A DNA stretch of 48,845 nucleotides from the NCBI GenBank assembly GCA_001593935.1, contig LUCE01000006.1:1-48845 (forward strand), read 5' to 3'. The notes beneath the pieces were generated by a model that worked only from the letters and a program-made list of their open reading frames with translations, ran no database searches and was not told where the DNA came from. Position 1 is the first letter of the stretch. Every line of letters begins with the position of its first letter. A program made the position numbers and the translations under genes. The stretch comes from Candidatus Bathyarchaeota archaeon B26-2 (GTDB lineage: Archaea; Thermoproteota; Bathyarchaeia; Bathyarchaeales; B26-1). Below, in pieces: positions 42,290 through 48,845 of the stretch.

Positions 42290-42479
42290 AATGTTGCCGA
42301 GGCAACCGTGAACCGGGGGTAACGTAAGCCCGGACGAGGTTATGAGCCAGAAAGGAGAGCTTTAAGGTTTGGGGTAACTTGAACCTAAAGAAATTGGAGG
42401 TCACCGCGGGGCTAACGGACCTAGCGCGGATGAACGTAACCGCCCCTTGTGAACTCGACCCCTCACTTCACATCACTGC
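42290..42479 (-). ncRNA. Candidate structured leader RNA of the his operon
   Basis: From the predicted start near 42479 to about 42290 the transcript could fold into consecutive hairpins (window coordinates): 42449-42471 (GTGAA/TTCAC), 42426-42443 (GCGG/CCGC), 42404-42429 (CCGCG/CGCGG plus GCTA/TAGC), 42360-42390 (CTTTAGGTT with one bulge), 42313-42333 (CCGGG/CCCGG) and 42293-42306 (GTTGCC/GGCAAC). The second and third share bases 42426-42429 and exclude each other. Several loops contain GTTAC followed by C's. I recognise no known RNA class. A leader that senses histidine state, or an independent RNA, are both possible. Confidence 0.4.
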
Positions 42480-42500
42480 CTTACAGTGAAATGTCGATCT

Positions 42501-42510
42501 AGATATAAGT
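42501..42510 (-). promoter_or_regulatory. TATA box of the his operon
   Basis: Minus strand ACTTATATCT; start expected near 42479. A perfect inverted repeat, CACTG-CCTTA-CAGTG (42474-42488), overlaps the predicted start site and could be an operator. Confidence 0.45.
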
Positions 42511-42625
42511 CTTTCTGTGTGCATCGAGGCAACGTCTGGGAGTTGATTCCAACTAAACTTCCGTCGACTGAACCTTTCGCTTGAGCGGAAATGAGTCCAA
42601 TAATGAAGAGAGGAAGAGACGGTTA
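42511..42625. other. Intergenic spacer between his and lpl promoters
   Basis: Together with the leader region this makes a ~420-base gap without a protein gene (42255-42678). I see no gene or RNA motif in this part. Confidence 0.4.
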
Positions 42626-42647
42626 TTTTTATTAAAGGCAGATAACC
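42621..42647 (+). promoter_or_regulatory. lplB-lplA promoter with flanking inverted repeat
   Basis: TATA-like TTTTTATTAAAGG (42626-42638) sits between GGTTAT (42621-42626) and ATAACC (42642-42647). Start expected near 42658. AAGGTGAAGG at 42664-42673 precedes ATG 42679. Confidence 0.5.
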
Positions 42648-42678
42648 AATATCTTCTCCCATTAAGGTGAAGGTTTCC

Positions 42679-42963
42679 ATGGGTAGGGCAGCCTATAAGG
42701 TTGAAGGCGGCAAGCTCATAAAGGTTCAACTTGAAGAGAGGGATGGGAGGATCGAGAAGGTTAGGATCATGGGCGACTTCTTCCTCCATCCCGAGGATTT
42801 GATAGAGGAGATTGAGCGGGACCTCGTTGGGAAAGCCCTAGAGGAAGGGGTCCTAGCCTCATCCATAGAGGCTTTGATTGAGGAGAGGGGAGCAACTTTA
42901 CTAGGGGCTTCCCCACGGGACATCGCGAGGTGCATAATCATGGCCAGCGAGGAGGGCCGTTAG
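42679..42963 (+). CDS. lplB: Lipoate-protein ligase accessory (C-terminal) subunit
   Basis: 94-residue separate version of the LplA C-terminal domain, as in Thermoplasma LplB. Recognisable: YKVEGGKLIKVQLEE, IRIMGDFFLHPED-like (seen as VRIMGDFFLHPEDL), and the closing SPRDIARCIIMA. It is required with LplA for activation or transfer of lipoate to acyltransferase or GcvH proteins. ATG 42679 is preferred to GTG 42667, since the ribosome binding site lies between. lplA follows two bases after its stop. Confidence 0.87.
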   Translation: MGRAAYKVEGGKLIKVQLEERDGRIEKVRIMGDFFLHPEDLIEEIERDLVGKALEEGVLASSIEALIEERGATLLGASPRDIARCIIMASEEGR

Positions 42964-42965
42964 AT

Positions 42966-43736
42966 ATGGTTGAGAAGTGGAGGCTACTCGACACAGGGTT
43001 GAACGATGCCTTCTACAATATGGCTTTGGATGAGGCAATCTCGGTCGCTAGGTCTAAGAACCTCGTCCCGAACACGGTGCGCTTCTTCAGGTGGGAGCCT
43101 TCAGCCGTCTCGATAGGGTATTTCCAGAGCATGGAAGACGAGGTTGACTTGGCCGCTTGTGAAAGGATGGGCGTCGACTACGTTAGGAGGGTGACGGGTG
43201 GCGGAGCCGTCTACCACGATAGAGACGGAGAACTCACATACAGCCTGATCGTGAAGGAGGACCACAGGCTGATCTCTAGGGACGTGCAGAAGACGTACGA
43301 GGTTCTCTGCTCAGGTCTTGTGAAGGGGTTGAGGCTCCTAAAGGTTCCAGCCGAGTTCAAGCCGATTAACGATATAGTGGTCGGTGGAAAGAAGATATCC
43401 GGGAACGCTCAGACGAGACGGTTCGGGGTCGTTCACCAACACGGCACCATACTCAGAGATGTAAACCCGTCTTTGATGTTCACTCTGCTGAAGGTTCCGA
43501 GCGAGAAGATACGTGACAAACTGATAAGGGCCGTAGAGGAGAGGGTGACTTCCATAAACCGGTATCTGGGGAGGGAAGTCAGTTTTGAGGAGTTGAAGGC
43601 TGCTCTGAAAAGGGGTTTTGAAGAGGCCTACCGTGTGGAGCTTGTCCCCGGGAACCTTACGGAGTTCGAGGAGCGGCTTGCCTCGAGGCTTAAGGCTGAA
43701 AAATACTCTACGCGAGAGTGGAACTTTAAGAGGTAA
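42966..43736 (+). CDS. lplA: Lipoate-protein ligase A (catalytic subunit)
   Basis: 256-residue ligase of the BPL/LPL fold. Motifs: RFFRWEPSAVSIGYFQ, YVRRVTGGGAVYHDRDGELTYS (RR(V/P)(T/S)GGGAVYHD is the family signature) and the catalytic lysine in DIVVGGKKISGNAQTRR. Forms a two-part enzyme with LplB. Start ATG 42966; a frame from 42930 reads lplB sequence. The 3' end overlaps the convergent gene by 11 bases. It implies lipoylated proteins in this organism, although no lipoate-dependent complex is in the window. Confidence 0.93.
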   Translation: MVEKWRLLDTGLNDAFYNMALDEAISVARSKNLVPNTVRFFRWEPSAVSIGYFQSMEDEVDLAACERMGVDYVRRVTGGGAVYHDRDGELTYSLIVKEDHRLISRDVQKTYEVLCSGLVKGLRLLKVPAEFKPINDIVVGGKKISGNAQTRRFGVVHQHGTILRDVNPSLMFTLLKVPSEKIRDKLIRAVEERVTSINRYLGREVSFEELKAALKRGFEEAYRVELVPGNLTEFEERLASRLKAEKYSTREWNFKR

Positions 43737-44643
43737 CGACCGCGACTCTCACTTCTTCAGATAATTCTAGGTTTAGTGCACCGGGTTTGGGAGGAACGAC
43801 CTTAACCAGTGGCCTGCCAGAGGGATACAAGTAGAGAGAGAATCCTACTTTCACTCCCCCCAATAGGAGACGGAATCCGCTACACTCAGCAAGCCCTGTC
43901 TTCCCGAAGACACTCTTAAGGACCCCTATGGGTGCACCGCAGAGCTTAACGACCCCGCCCAAAGACGGCTCATGGCTCGTGTGAATCCCGAACCAGCCGT
44001 AGTGGGGAACCCCGCCGTCGAGAATTCCTCGAGAACCGTTGACATCAACGGGTAGACCGTATTTGCAACTATTTTTCAGAACGATTAGGGAATACTCTCG
44101 CCTAACCTTGACTACGGTTCCTCTGAGTTCTCTTGGAGGCTCTGTGTCGAGGCTTTCGATGTCGTTGAGCAACAGTGTCCTCTTAATCTTGAATCCGCCT
44201 CGAGCTCTTATCGGATCTTGAGGGTCTCTAACCTCAACGTGGACGTGGGGGTCCGTCCAGAAGTCAAAGTATCCAGACCTTAAGAGAAGCCCTAACTCTT
44301 GACCCGGCTCAACAAAACGTCCGGGCTCAACGGTCGGCTTGACATGTAATATCTTGACCATCCTCTTCGGGTTTTCCACACTCCGGATAAGGGTCACATA
44401 ATCAAACTTGGAGGCTTCGAACTCCCTCCTGTCTGGACACCTAACCTTCCTTATCTCGGATACTCTACCCAGAACCGGTGAGGAGATAATCTCCCCGAAC
44501 TCTTTAGGCATGTATATGTCGACCCCGCTGTAAGTCCGATGCGCTATGTACGGGCTGTTAAAGAAGGAGAACACTCCATCGGTCTGACAGTAGATTGTGA
44601 CGCCCTCTGACTCTGCCACAGGAACGATCTTCGTGGTGGACAT
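43726..44643 (-). CDS. M23/LytM-fold metallopeptidase-like protein, probably cytosolic
   Basis: 305 residues. The first ~150 hold a lysostaphin-type zinc site: H-x6-D in YIAHRTYSGVDIYMP and HxH in DPHVHVEVRD, with the beta-barrel GRFVEPGQELGLLL segment between them. The remaining ~150 residues (LRGTVVKVRREYSLIVLKN, GILDGGVPHYGWFGIH) are not recognised. There is no signal peptide and archaea lack murein, so the true substrate cannot be cell-wall peptide cross-links as in bacteria. ATG 44643 is chosen since the TATA-like ACAATAAACC (44687-44696) predicts transcription near 44664; GTG 44700 lies upstream. Confidence 0.72.
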   Translation of the reverse strand: MSTTKIVPVAESEGVTIYCQTDGVFSFFNSPYIAHRTYSGVDIYMPKEFGEIISSPVLGRVSEIRKVRCPDRREFEASKFDYVTLIRSVENPKRMVKILHVKPTVEPGRFVEPGQELGLLLRSGYFDFWTDPHVHVEVRDPQDPIRARGGFKIKRTLLLNDIESLDTEPPRELRGTVVKVRREYSLIVLKNSCKYGLPVDVNGSRGILDGGVPHYGWFGIHTSHEPSLGGVVKLCGAPIGVLKSVFGKTGLAECSGFRLLLGGVKVGFSLYLYPSGRPLVKVVPPKPGALNLELSEEVRVAVVTS

Positions 44644-44965
44644 CCCGCGCGGACCCGTTGGCCTTATACCGAACGCACACAAAAAAGGTTTATTGTTCAC
44701 TTTCGTTACTGAATCCTCTCCAAGGATAATAGCGCATTAAGTACGCCAAAGAAGCCGATCAACCGGGCCGTCGGGGACCTCAATCAGAAGAACGTCTTCC
44801 GGCCTTCTGGGGAGATGAAGAAGAGAGTCGCCAGCAAGACGAGCTAAACTAAACAGTTCTTCTCTTGCAGTAATGCCCGGATTAATCTCTCACATATCGT
44901 AGTGTGGAGGCGCGCGTAAACCTATTTAGGTTGGTTCAGTCTCTCTCTGGGAGTGGTGATGGCTG
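44644..44965. other. Divergent intergenic region
   Basis: 322 bases between the M23-like gene and riboflavin kinase. It contains the two promoters described. In the middle (44740-44900) I see no gene, repeat or RNA motif. Confidence 0.4.
44919..44932. promoter_or_regulatory. Palindromic operator candidate over the riboflavin kinase promoter
   Basis: AACCTATTTAGGTT, perfect six-base arms about a TT centre. The core CTATTTAGG doubles as a TATA-like box; start expected near 44952, 14 bases before TTG 44966. A likely autoregulatory site for the HTH-bearing kinase it precedes. Confidence 0.55.
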
Positions 44966-45691
44966 TTGGACCCGTCGGCTGTCGAGAGAAGCCTCCATAG
45001 ATACTTCTTCATCTTGTATAGGTTGGCTGAGATGGGCGCATACAACCGGACGATCAAAGCATCCACTGAGTTCTTGGCCGAGAGGCTGGGTGTCTCGCAG
45101 CAGACAGCCTCACGTTACCTCATCGACCTCGAGAGGATCGGGTGGATAAAGAGAACCACAACAGTTCAAGGAACCCTTGTCCGGCTCTCCGAGGAGGGAA
45201 AGACACAGCTTAAAAGGGTTCACTCCGGCTTAAGCATGATCTTAGAGGCCCAGTATCCGCCTTCTCTAACCATAGAGGGCGTAGTCTTCAGCGGGCTTGG
45301 AGAAGGCGCCTACTACGTGACCAGAGAAGCCTACCGGAGACAGTTCATCGAGAAGCTAGGTTTCGACCCTTACCCAGGTACCCTAAACCTAAAGTTGACC
45401 TCTGATTATGATGTTAAGGCTGTGGCTGAGCTCGACGCTTACCCAGCGATTGAGATAAGCGGATTCAGGAACGCGGATAGAACCTACGGCCCGGTTAGGT
45501 GCTTCCGCGCGCTGATAAATAACCGGGAGAAGGGCGCGGTCGTCATGGCTTTAAGGAGCCACTACAACAGGTCGGTCCTCGAGGTGATAGCGCCCGTCTA
45601 CCTGCGTGGCAAACTCAAGCTGAAAGACGGAAACAGGGTTAAGGTGACAGTCTTCGTTGAGGTGGAGAAGCCAGAGAGCGAGCAGGGTTAA
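44966..45691 (+). CDS. ribK: CTP-dependent riboflavin kinase fused to HTH regulator (RbkR type)
   Basis: Two-domain protein of 241 residues. Residues 1-~90 are a winged helix-turn-helix (FLAERLGVSQQTASRYLIDLERIGWI). Residues ~100-240 are the archaeal riboflavin kinase (DUF120): VVFSGLGEGAYYV, the FDPYPGTLNLKL motif, RTYGPVRCFRALI, and a C-terminal strand RVKVTVFVEVE. It makes FMN from riboflavin with CTP. Kinases with this N-terminus (RbkR) also act as repressors of riboflavin genes. TTG start with GGTG upstream. It converges on ribL, the next enzyme of the pathway, with a 13-base gap. Confidence 0.93.
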   Translation: MDPSAVERSLHRYFFILYRLAEMGAYNRTIKASTEFLAERLGVSQQTASRYLIDLERIGWIKRTTTVQGTLVRLSEEGKTQLKRVHSGLSMILEAQYPPSLTIEGVVFSGLGEGAYYVTREAYRRQFIEKLGFDPYPGTLNLKLTSDYDVKAVAELDAYPAIEISGFRNADRTYGPVRCFRALINNREKGAVVMALRSHYNRSVLEVIAPVYLRGKLKLKDGNRVKVTVFVEVEKPESEQG

Positions 45692-45704
45692 GATGAACTG
45701 CCTT

Positions 45705-46184
45705 TCATCTCTTCCTCTCCGCCCGCCCATACTGCTCGACGATCTTCATCTTTATCTTCGTTGAACTGTTGAGATTCTCCTCACTGAACCTCCCTATCCG
45801 GACGACCTTTATGTTCAGGTTCTTATCTCTTATCAGCCGACGTAGTTTATCCTCTATCCCCTTCTGATCGTGTCCAACAGCGATTACGTCCGGCTTAACC
45901 CTCTCTACAACCTTATCCATATCCATCTCCTCGTATCCTAGTAGAGCCTCATCTACGACCTTCAAAGCCTCGACTACGGCCCTCCGTTGGTTCTCAGGCA
46001 TTATCGGCCGGCTTCCCTTCAGCCTCTCAACAGTCTTATCCCTCGCCACCACGACGACGAGCTTCGCATCCTCGCCTCCAGCCTTCTTCGCCTCAGTTAA
46101 GTAATACACGTGTCCGTAATGGAGAAGGTCAAACGTCCCGGTGGCTAAGACAACCCTCCTCTTAGAGGCCTTCCCGCATCCCAT
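45705..46184 (-). CDS. ribL: FAD synthetase, archaeal RibL type
   Basis: Nucleotidyltransferase that adenylylates FMN to FAD. VLATGTFDLLHYGHVYYL has the HxGH motif; VVARDKTVERLKG and the later SSTKIKMKI (S/TSTKI) motif complete the active site. 159 residues. ATG 46184 follows GGGGTGA; a frame from 46211 lacks a ribosome binding site. It is third in the dphB-DUF357-ribL operon and faces riboflavin kinase tail to tail. Confidence 0.93.
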   Translation of the reverse strand: MGCGKASKRRVVLATGTFDLLHYGHVYYLTEAKKAGGEDAKLVVVVARDKTVERLKGSRPIMPENQRRAVVEALKVVDEALLGYEEMDMDKVVERVKPDVIAVGHDQKGIEDKLRRLIRDKNLNIKVVRIGRFSEENLNSSTKIKMKIVEQYGRAERKR

Positions 46185-46229
46185 ATCTTCACCCCAGTAC
46201 TTTCCTCTCATCCATACGCATTCACGACT

Positions 46230-46484
46230 TCACCAAGAGAACTCGAGGAGGCCTAACATCCTAAGGGAGTCGAGCAGACCCTCAGCGTAAGCCACAGACG
46301 CCAAGCTCGTCCCAGACATCCCCCTCTCCAAGTAGAACCTCGCGTCCTCTAAGTATCTCTTCGCCTCCTCTATAACCTCCATAACCGCCTCTTCTTCTAT
46401 CGTAGGGCGTTGAACTCTAATCATGTTTCTGAGTACACGTTCTGTCTTAAAGATGTATCTGGAAGCCATCTCCTCGACGTTCAT
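46230..46484 (-). CDS. DUF357 family protein
   Basis: 84-residue helical protein of the archaeal DUF357 family: RVLRNMIRV, EEEAVMEVIEEAKRYLEDARFYLE, SLASVAYAEGLLDSLRMLGL. In many archaea it is encoded beside RibL-type nucleotidyltransferase or other translation-related genes, as here. Function unknown. ATG 46484 overlaps the dphB stop by four bases. Confidence 0.88.
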   Translation of the reverse strand: MNVEEMASRYIFKTERVLRNMIRVQRPTIEEEAVMEVIEEAKRYLEDARFYLERGMSGTSLASVAYAEGLLDSLRMLGLLEFSW

Positions 46485-47326
46485 GTTACCATCCCCCTGA
46501 TATCCTCCGGAGCCCCAGCTAAGGTTATCAAGGCCTCAGCCTCGACGAAGTGAAGCCTCCCCGCAGGAAATATAAGTGTATGGGGCGGCGGCCCAAAGTT
46601 GTACTCCATCAGTCTCTCGACGTAATCGGCCTTTACGACAGCATCGTCGGAGCCAGCCCTGGCGACGCCGATGGCTAGGCTTCTAGACGTGACCGCCCTA
46701 AGCCTCTTCCTCTTCTCGACTTCGAAGAGGGCTCTCAAGCCCTCCTTGACGGTCATGAACTTGCTCTCTTCAACCCTAATATCTAGGAAACAGAGGGTGT
46801 GGAGGTCCCTCACCTTGTTCTCGTAGATAACCATATACGGTGTCTCGTAGACGAGGCTTGGCTCGGGGAAGGGCACTGTGACGTTCTTTCCGAACCTGTA
46901 GTTCTGGAGTCCCGAGAGGCCTATGGCGGCGGAGAGGATTGAGGCTGCGTGGATTACTCGGGTCTTTATTCCACGCCTTTCGGCTCTCAGCCTTAAGTCA
47001 ATGTGTGTGGTTGCGATGAGCGGGTCTCCCGGAACGAGGAGGACGACTCGGGACTCTTCAGCCCTTTCGAGGATGGGTTCACTGCCCTCCTCCTCTATGA
47101 GTCTCCTACCTACGACGTGGACTTCTTTACCTATAAGGTTCTGAAGGTTCTCTAGGGATAGCCCCCTCATGAGACTCGTGTAGAGTTCAGCGTAGACAAC
47201 ATCCGCTCTCCTAGCTGCCTCGACACCCTTAAGCGAGATATCCAGCTCATCGAAGAGCCCTAAACCGACGAAGGTGAGTTCCCCCAAGCCGAGATTGAAC
47301 CCTCCTCTACCTCTAAACCCCTCCAT
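46481..47326 (-). CDS. dphB: Diphthine synthase
   Basis: SAM-dependent methyltransferase that builds diphthamide on the conserved histidine of elongation factor 2. Family blocks: LTFVGLGLFDELDISLKG, VVYAELYTSLM, LVPGDPLIATTHIDLRLRA, IHAASILSAAIGLSGLQNYRFGK and, near the end, LIFPAGRLHFVEAEAL. The frame begins at 47392, but the predicted TATA-like CTAATAACC near 47382-47390 puts transcription downstream, so ATG 47326 is used (281 residues); TTG 47287, after GAGGAGGG, is also plausible and closer to the usual length. The operon continues with DUF357 and ribL. Confidence 0.93.
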   Translation of the reverse strand: MEGFRGRGGFNLGLGELTFVGLGLFDELDISLKGVEAARRADVVYAELYTSLMRGLSLENLQNLIGKEVHVVGRRLIEEEGSEPILERAEESRVVLLVPGDPLIATTHIDLRLRAERRGIKTRVIHAASILSAAIGLSGLQNYRFGKNVTVPFPEPSLVYETPYMVIYENKVRDLHTLCFLDIRVEESKFMTVKEGLRALFEVEKRKRLRAVTSRSLAIGVARAGSDDAVVKADYVERLMEYNFGPPPHTLIFPAGRLHFVEAEALITLAGAPEDIRGMVT

Positions 47327-47429
47327 GAATACTTCTGCGGAGAATATTAGGTTAATGCTCGGAGGCGTCGAAACAAAAAGGTTATTAGCCATTCTGTTAA
47401 GTAACCTTATCGGCTACTAAGATTCCGGC

Positions 47430-47562
47430 GGGCCCGTAGCTCAGCAAGGCAGAGCGGCGGACCGACTTTCACCGACCTTCCGTAAGCCGGGTCGAGGCTC
47501 TTAACATCCCTAGACTGAGGGAGACCCGTAGGTCGGGGGTTCAATTCCCCCCGGGCCCGCCA
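47430..47562 (+). tRNA. trnK: tRNA-Lys (CUU) with two introns, CCA encoded
   Basis: The mature molecule is assembled from three exons: 47430-47460, 47497-47503 and 47524-47562. Acceptor GGGCCCG/CGGGCCC, D stem GCTC/GAGC, anticodon stem GCGGG/CCCGT, loop CTCTTAA (anticodon CUU), variable AGGTC, T arm GGGGG-TTCAATT-CCCCC, discriminator G and encoded CCA. Intron 1 (36 nt, 47461-47496) lies in the anticodon stem at 30/31, equivalent to 29/30 because of a shared G. Intron 2 (20 nt, 47504-47523) is at the canonical 37/38. Without removing both, neither the stem nor U33 can form. I did not verify the bulge-helix-bulge motifs. A TATA-like TTAAGTAA lies ~30 bases upstream. Confidence 0.88.
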
Positions 47563-47675
47563 CACCTTGCCAACTTACTCCGATCTGAAGATGTAACAGC
47601 GTGGTTCAAGCCTCATACCTCACGGCTCTAGATGGGTTGTGGGAAACAATCGCTTAGCAGAGGGCTGCGAACCAC

Positions 47676-47690
47676 CTTAAATATATATAA
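47676..47690 (+). promoter_or_regulatory. TATA box for the terminal sugar isomerase-like gene
   Basis: CTTAAATATATATAA; start expected near 47710, leaving a ~36-base leader with GGAGGTG at 47733-47739. Confidence 0.6.
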
Positions 47691-47745
47691 TGCAAGGAAT
47701 CAAAGGTTTCTTAAGAGTCTGATCTGTCGAATGGAGGTGCAGACT

Positions 47746-48845
47746 TTGAAGTTCTCGAGTTTCGAGAATTATGGCCTCGAATTACCCTTCGGCGAGGAGG
47801 TTATCCCGAAAGCGGGCCATCCGGTTCCGGGTACATCCTTTATCGACATAAGGTCTCAAGCGTTGAGGCTCTCCCCGGAAAAGTTTTTGGAGCGGCTTAA
47901 GAAGCCTTACGAACCAAAGTTTTCGGCCGGTATCTGGTTCTTCGGAGGCACGAGCTCGAGGTTCCACGTACCCTACAAAGATGAACTAAGCGTAGAAGAC
48001 CGTTTAGAGATAGCGGGCGAACTGGCCAAGTACGGTCTCAAGGCCGTCGAAGCCCATTATCCCTGGGAGATAAACGAGGATAATATCCACCTCTATAAAG
48101 AATTGGAGAAACGGCACGGTGTCAAGGTCTCCGTGGTGGGTGGAATCGGAGGAGACTTCCGGCAGAAGGACGCCCAGTTCGGCACCATATCAAGCCCAAT
48201 AAGGGAGGTAAGGGAGAAGTACCTCGAAGCCACCATAAGAGGATTAGAGCTCGCCAAGGAACTGAAAGCCCTAGCCGTATGCTGGCCAGGTATAGATGGG
48301 TATACCTATCCGTTAGGAACACTCTTCTACGATATGTGGGACAGGTTCGAGGCTGCGATGGCCAAGGCGATGGATGAGGTTCCGGGAGTTAGGGTAGCCA
48401 TCGAACCGAAGCCTTACGAACCGGCTATAAACAACATCTATAGAACCACAGCGGACGGCATATTGATGGCGAAGGACGTTGAGTCCCGATTGAGGAATCC
48501 TAAGAACATAAAGTTACTCAGTGAGGGCCACGCGTTGGTCGCCCTAAACCCGGAGGTGGGACACGTCAGAATGGGATTCGAGGACGTCGCCTACGCCTAC
48601 GCCAGAGTGCTCAGAGAGGCTAGATTAGCTCATGTTCACCTGAACAGCCAGCCCCTCGGCAACTATGACCAAGATCTAAACGTCGGGGTTGTAGCACCAG
48701 AAACCGTTGAGGCGCTGCTCTTCGTCTTGAGACTCTACGGCTACACCGGTTATCTGGGGATAGACATAAACCCGGAGAGGATGCCCGTGCAGGTGGCTCT
48801 GGCGAATTGCTTCAACGCCGTCTACTTGGCGAACGGGATAGTGGA
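47746..48845 (+). CDS. Xylose isomerase-like TIM-barrel protein, 3' end beyond window
   Basis: Open to the window edge, 366 codons seen. Blocks resemble the xylose/rhamnose isomerase superfamily: KFSAGIWFFGGTSSRF, EAHYPWEINEDN, AVCWPGIDGYTYP, VAIEPKPYEPAINNIY (the ExKPxEP metal site), HVHLNSQPLGNYDQD and GIDINPERM. Genuine xylose isomerase is close in layout, but the NPEVGHVRM segment differs from the usual NxEANH, so the sugar is uncertain. TTG 47746 is taken as start since GGAGGTG lies six bases upstream; ATG 47731 would overlap that site. Confidence 0.82.
   Translation, partial: MKFSSFENYGLELPFGEEVIPKAGHPVPGTSFIDIRSQALRLSPEKFLERLKKPYEPKFSAGIWFFGGTSSRFHVPYKDELSVEDRLEIAGELAKYGLKAVEAHYPWEINEDNIHLYKELEKRHGVKVSVVGGIGGDFRQKDAQFGTISSPIREVREKYLEATIRGLELAKELKALAVCWPGIDGYTYPLGTLFYDMWDRFEAAMAKAMDEVPGVRVAIEPKPYEPAINNIYRTTADGILMAKDVESRLRNPKNIKLLSEGHALVALNPEVGHVRMGFEDVAYAYARVLREARLAHVHLNSQPLGNYDQDLNVGVVAPETVEALLFVLRLYGYTGYLGIDINPERMPVQVALANCFNAVYLANGIV

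Noticed and set aside
42290-42510. SRP RNA or RNase P RNA
   Set aside because: None of the conserved cores (SRP domain IV loop; RNase P CR-I/CR-V) could be found on either strand.
48122-48322. Minus-strand frame near the window end
   Set aside because: Antisense to the xylose isomerase-like gene, which runs open to the window edge.
1-48845. CRISPR array, insertion sequence, integrase or prophage
   Set aside because: No regularly spaced repeats, transposase or integrase frame, or att-like duplications beside the tRNA were seen.

Overview
The window is a gene-dense piece of an archaeal chromosome. The archaeal calls rest on an Rpb5/RpoH RNA polymerase subunit, diphthine synthase, a DUF357 protein, a UbiA-type archaeal lipid prenyltransferase, a CTP-type riboflavin kinase with its own helix-turn-helix, RibL-type FAD synthetase, a FAU-1-like RNase, TATA-box promoters and an intron-bearing tRNA. 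GTG and TTG starts are common, and many genes overlap by 1-11 bases. Gene content (ferredoxin/H2 energy metabolism, class III ribonucleotide reductase, several radical-SAM enzymes) points to an anaerobe. A TACK-lineage thermophile, perhaps Bathyarchaeia-like, is my inference and not proven here.

Layout. 1-4.5 kb: a full-length, eukaryote-like Rpb5, two small genes (one cyclophilin-like), and an ABC exporter coupled to a DUF1854 protein. 4.5-7.3 kb: the nrdD-nrdG operon (minus strand). 7.5-13.2 kb: an amidohydrolase, the rtcA-FAU-1 RNA-processing pair, a small coiled-coil protein, DGGGP synthase and a URO-D-family protein. 13.3-17.8 kb (minus strand): a homocitrate/citrate synthase-like enzyme, then glnA with two stand-alone RAM-domain genes, a helical protein and an isochorismatase-like hydrolase. 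The glnA promoter carries two inverted repeats that look like operators.

18.1-27.9 kb is the metabolic centrepiece. It is a 12-gene cluster ordered A-B-C-D-H-I, then L-M-J1-J2-K-N. The membrane arm is that of complex I/Fpo, but the large subunit keeps both CxxC motifs of [NiFe] hydrogenases and the small subunit has the CxGCD form of group 4 hydrogenases. It is best read as a ferredoxin-linked, ion-pumping, H2-evolving complex I-like hydrogenase. Two of its genes (B and L) lack ATG, GTG or TTG where the protein should begin.

27.9-34.4 kb holds accessory genes: two small minus-strand proteins, a sugar isomerase/epimerase-like TIM barrel, an unknown protein, an AmmeMemoRadiSam radical-SAM enzyme, a six-repeat Kelch propeller and a second ABC exporter. 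34.5-42.3 kb is a compact nine-gene histidine operon (hisG-D-C-HAD-B-H-A-F-I). The embedded HAD phosphatase is a candidate for the missing histidinol-phosphatase, and hisG is preceded by about 225 bases able to form many hairpins. 42.7-47.4 kb contains the two-part lipoate ligase, an M23-like metallopeptidase-fold protein, and riboflavin kinase/regulator facing dphB-DUF357-ribL. The window ends with a tRNA-Lys(CUU) interrupted by two introns and a xylose isomerase-like gene cut by the window edge. I found no CRISPR array, insertion sequence or rRNA.
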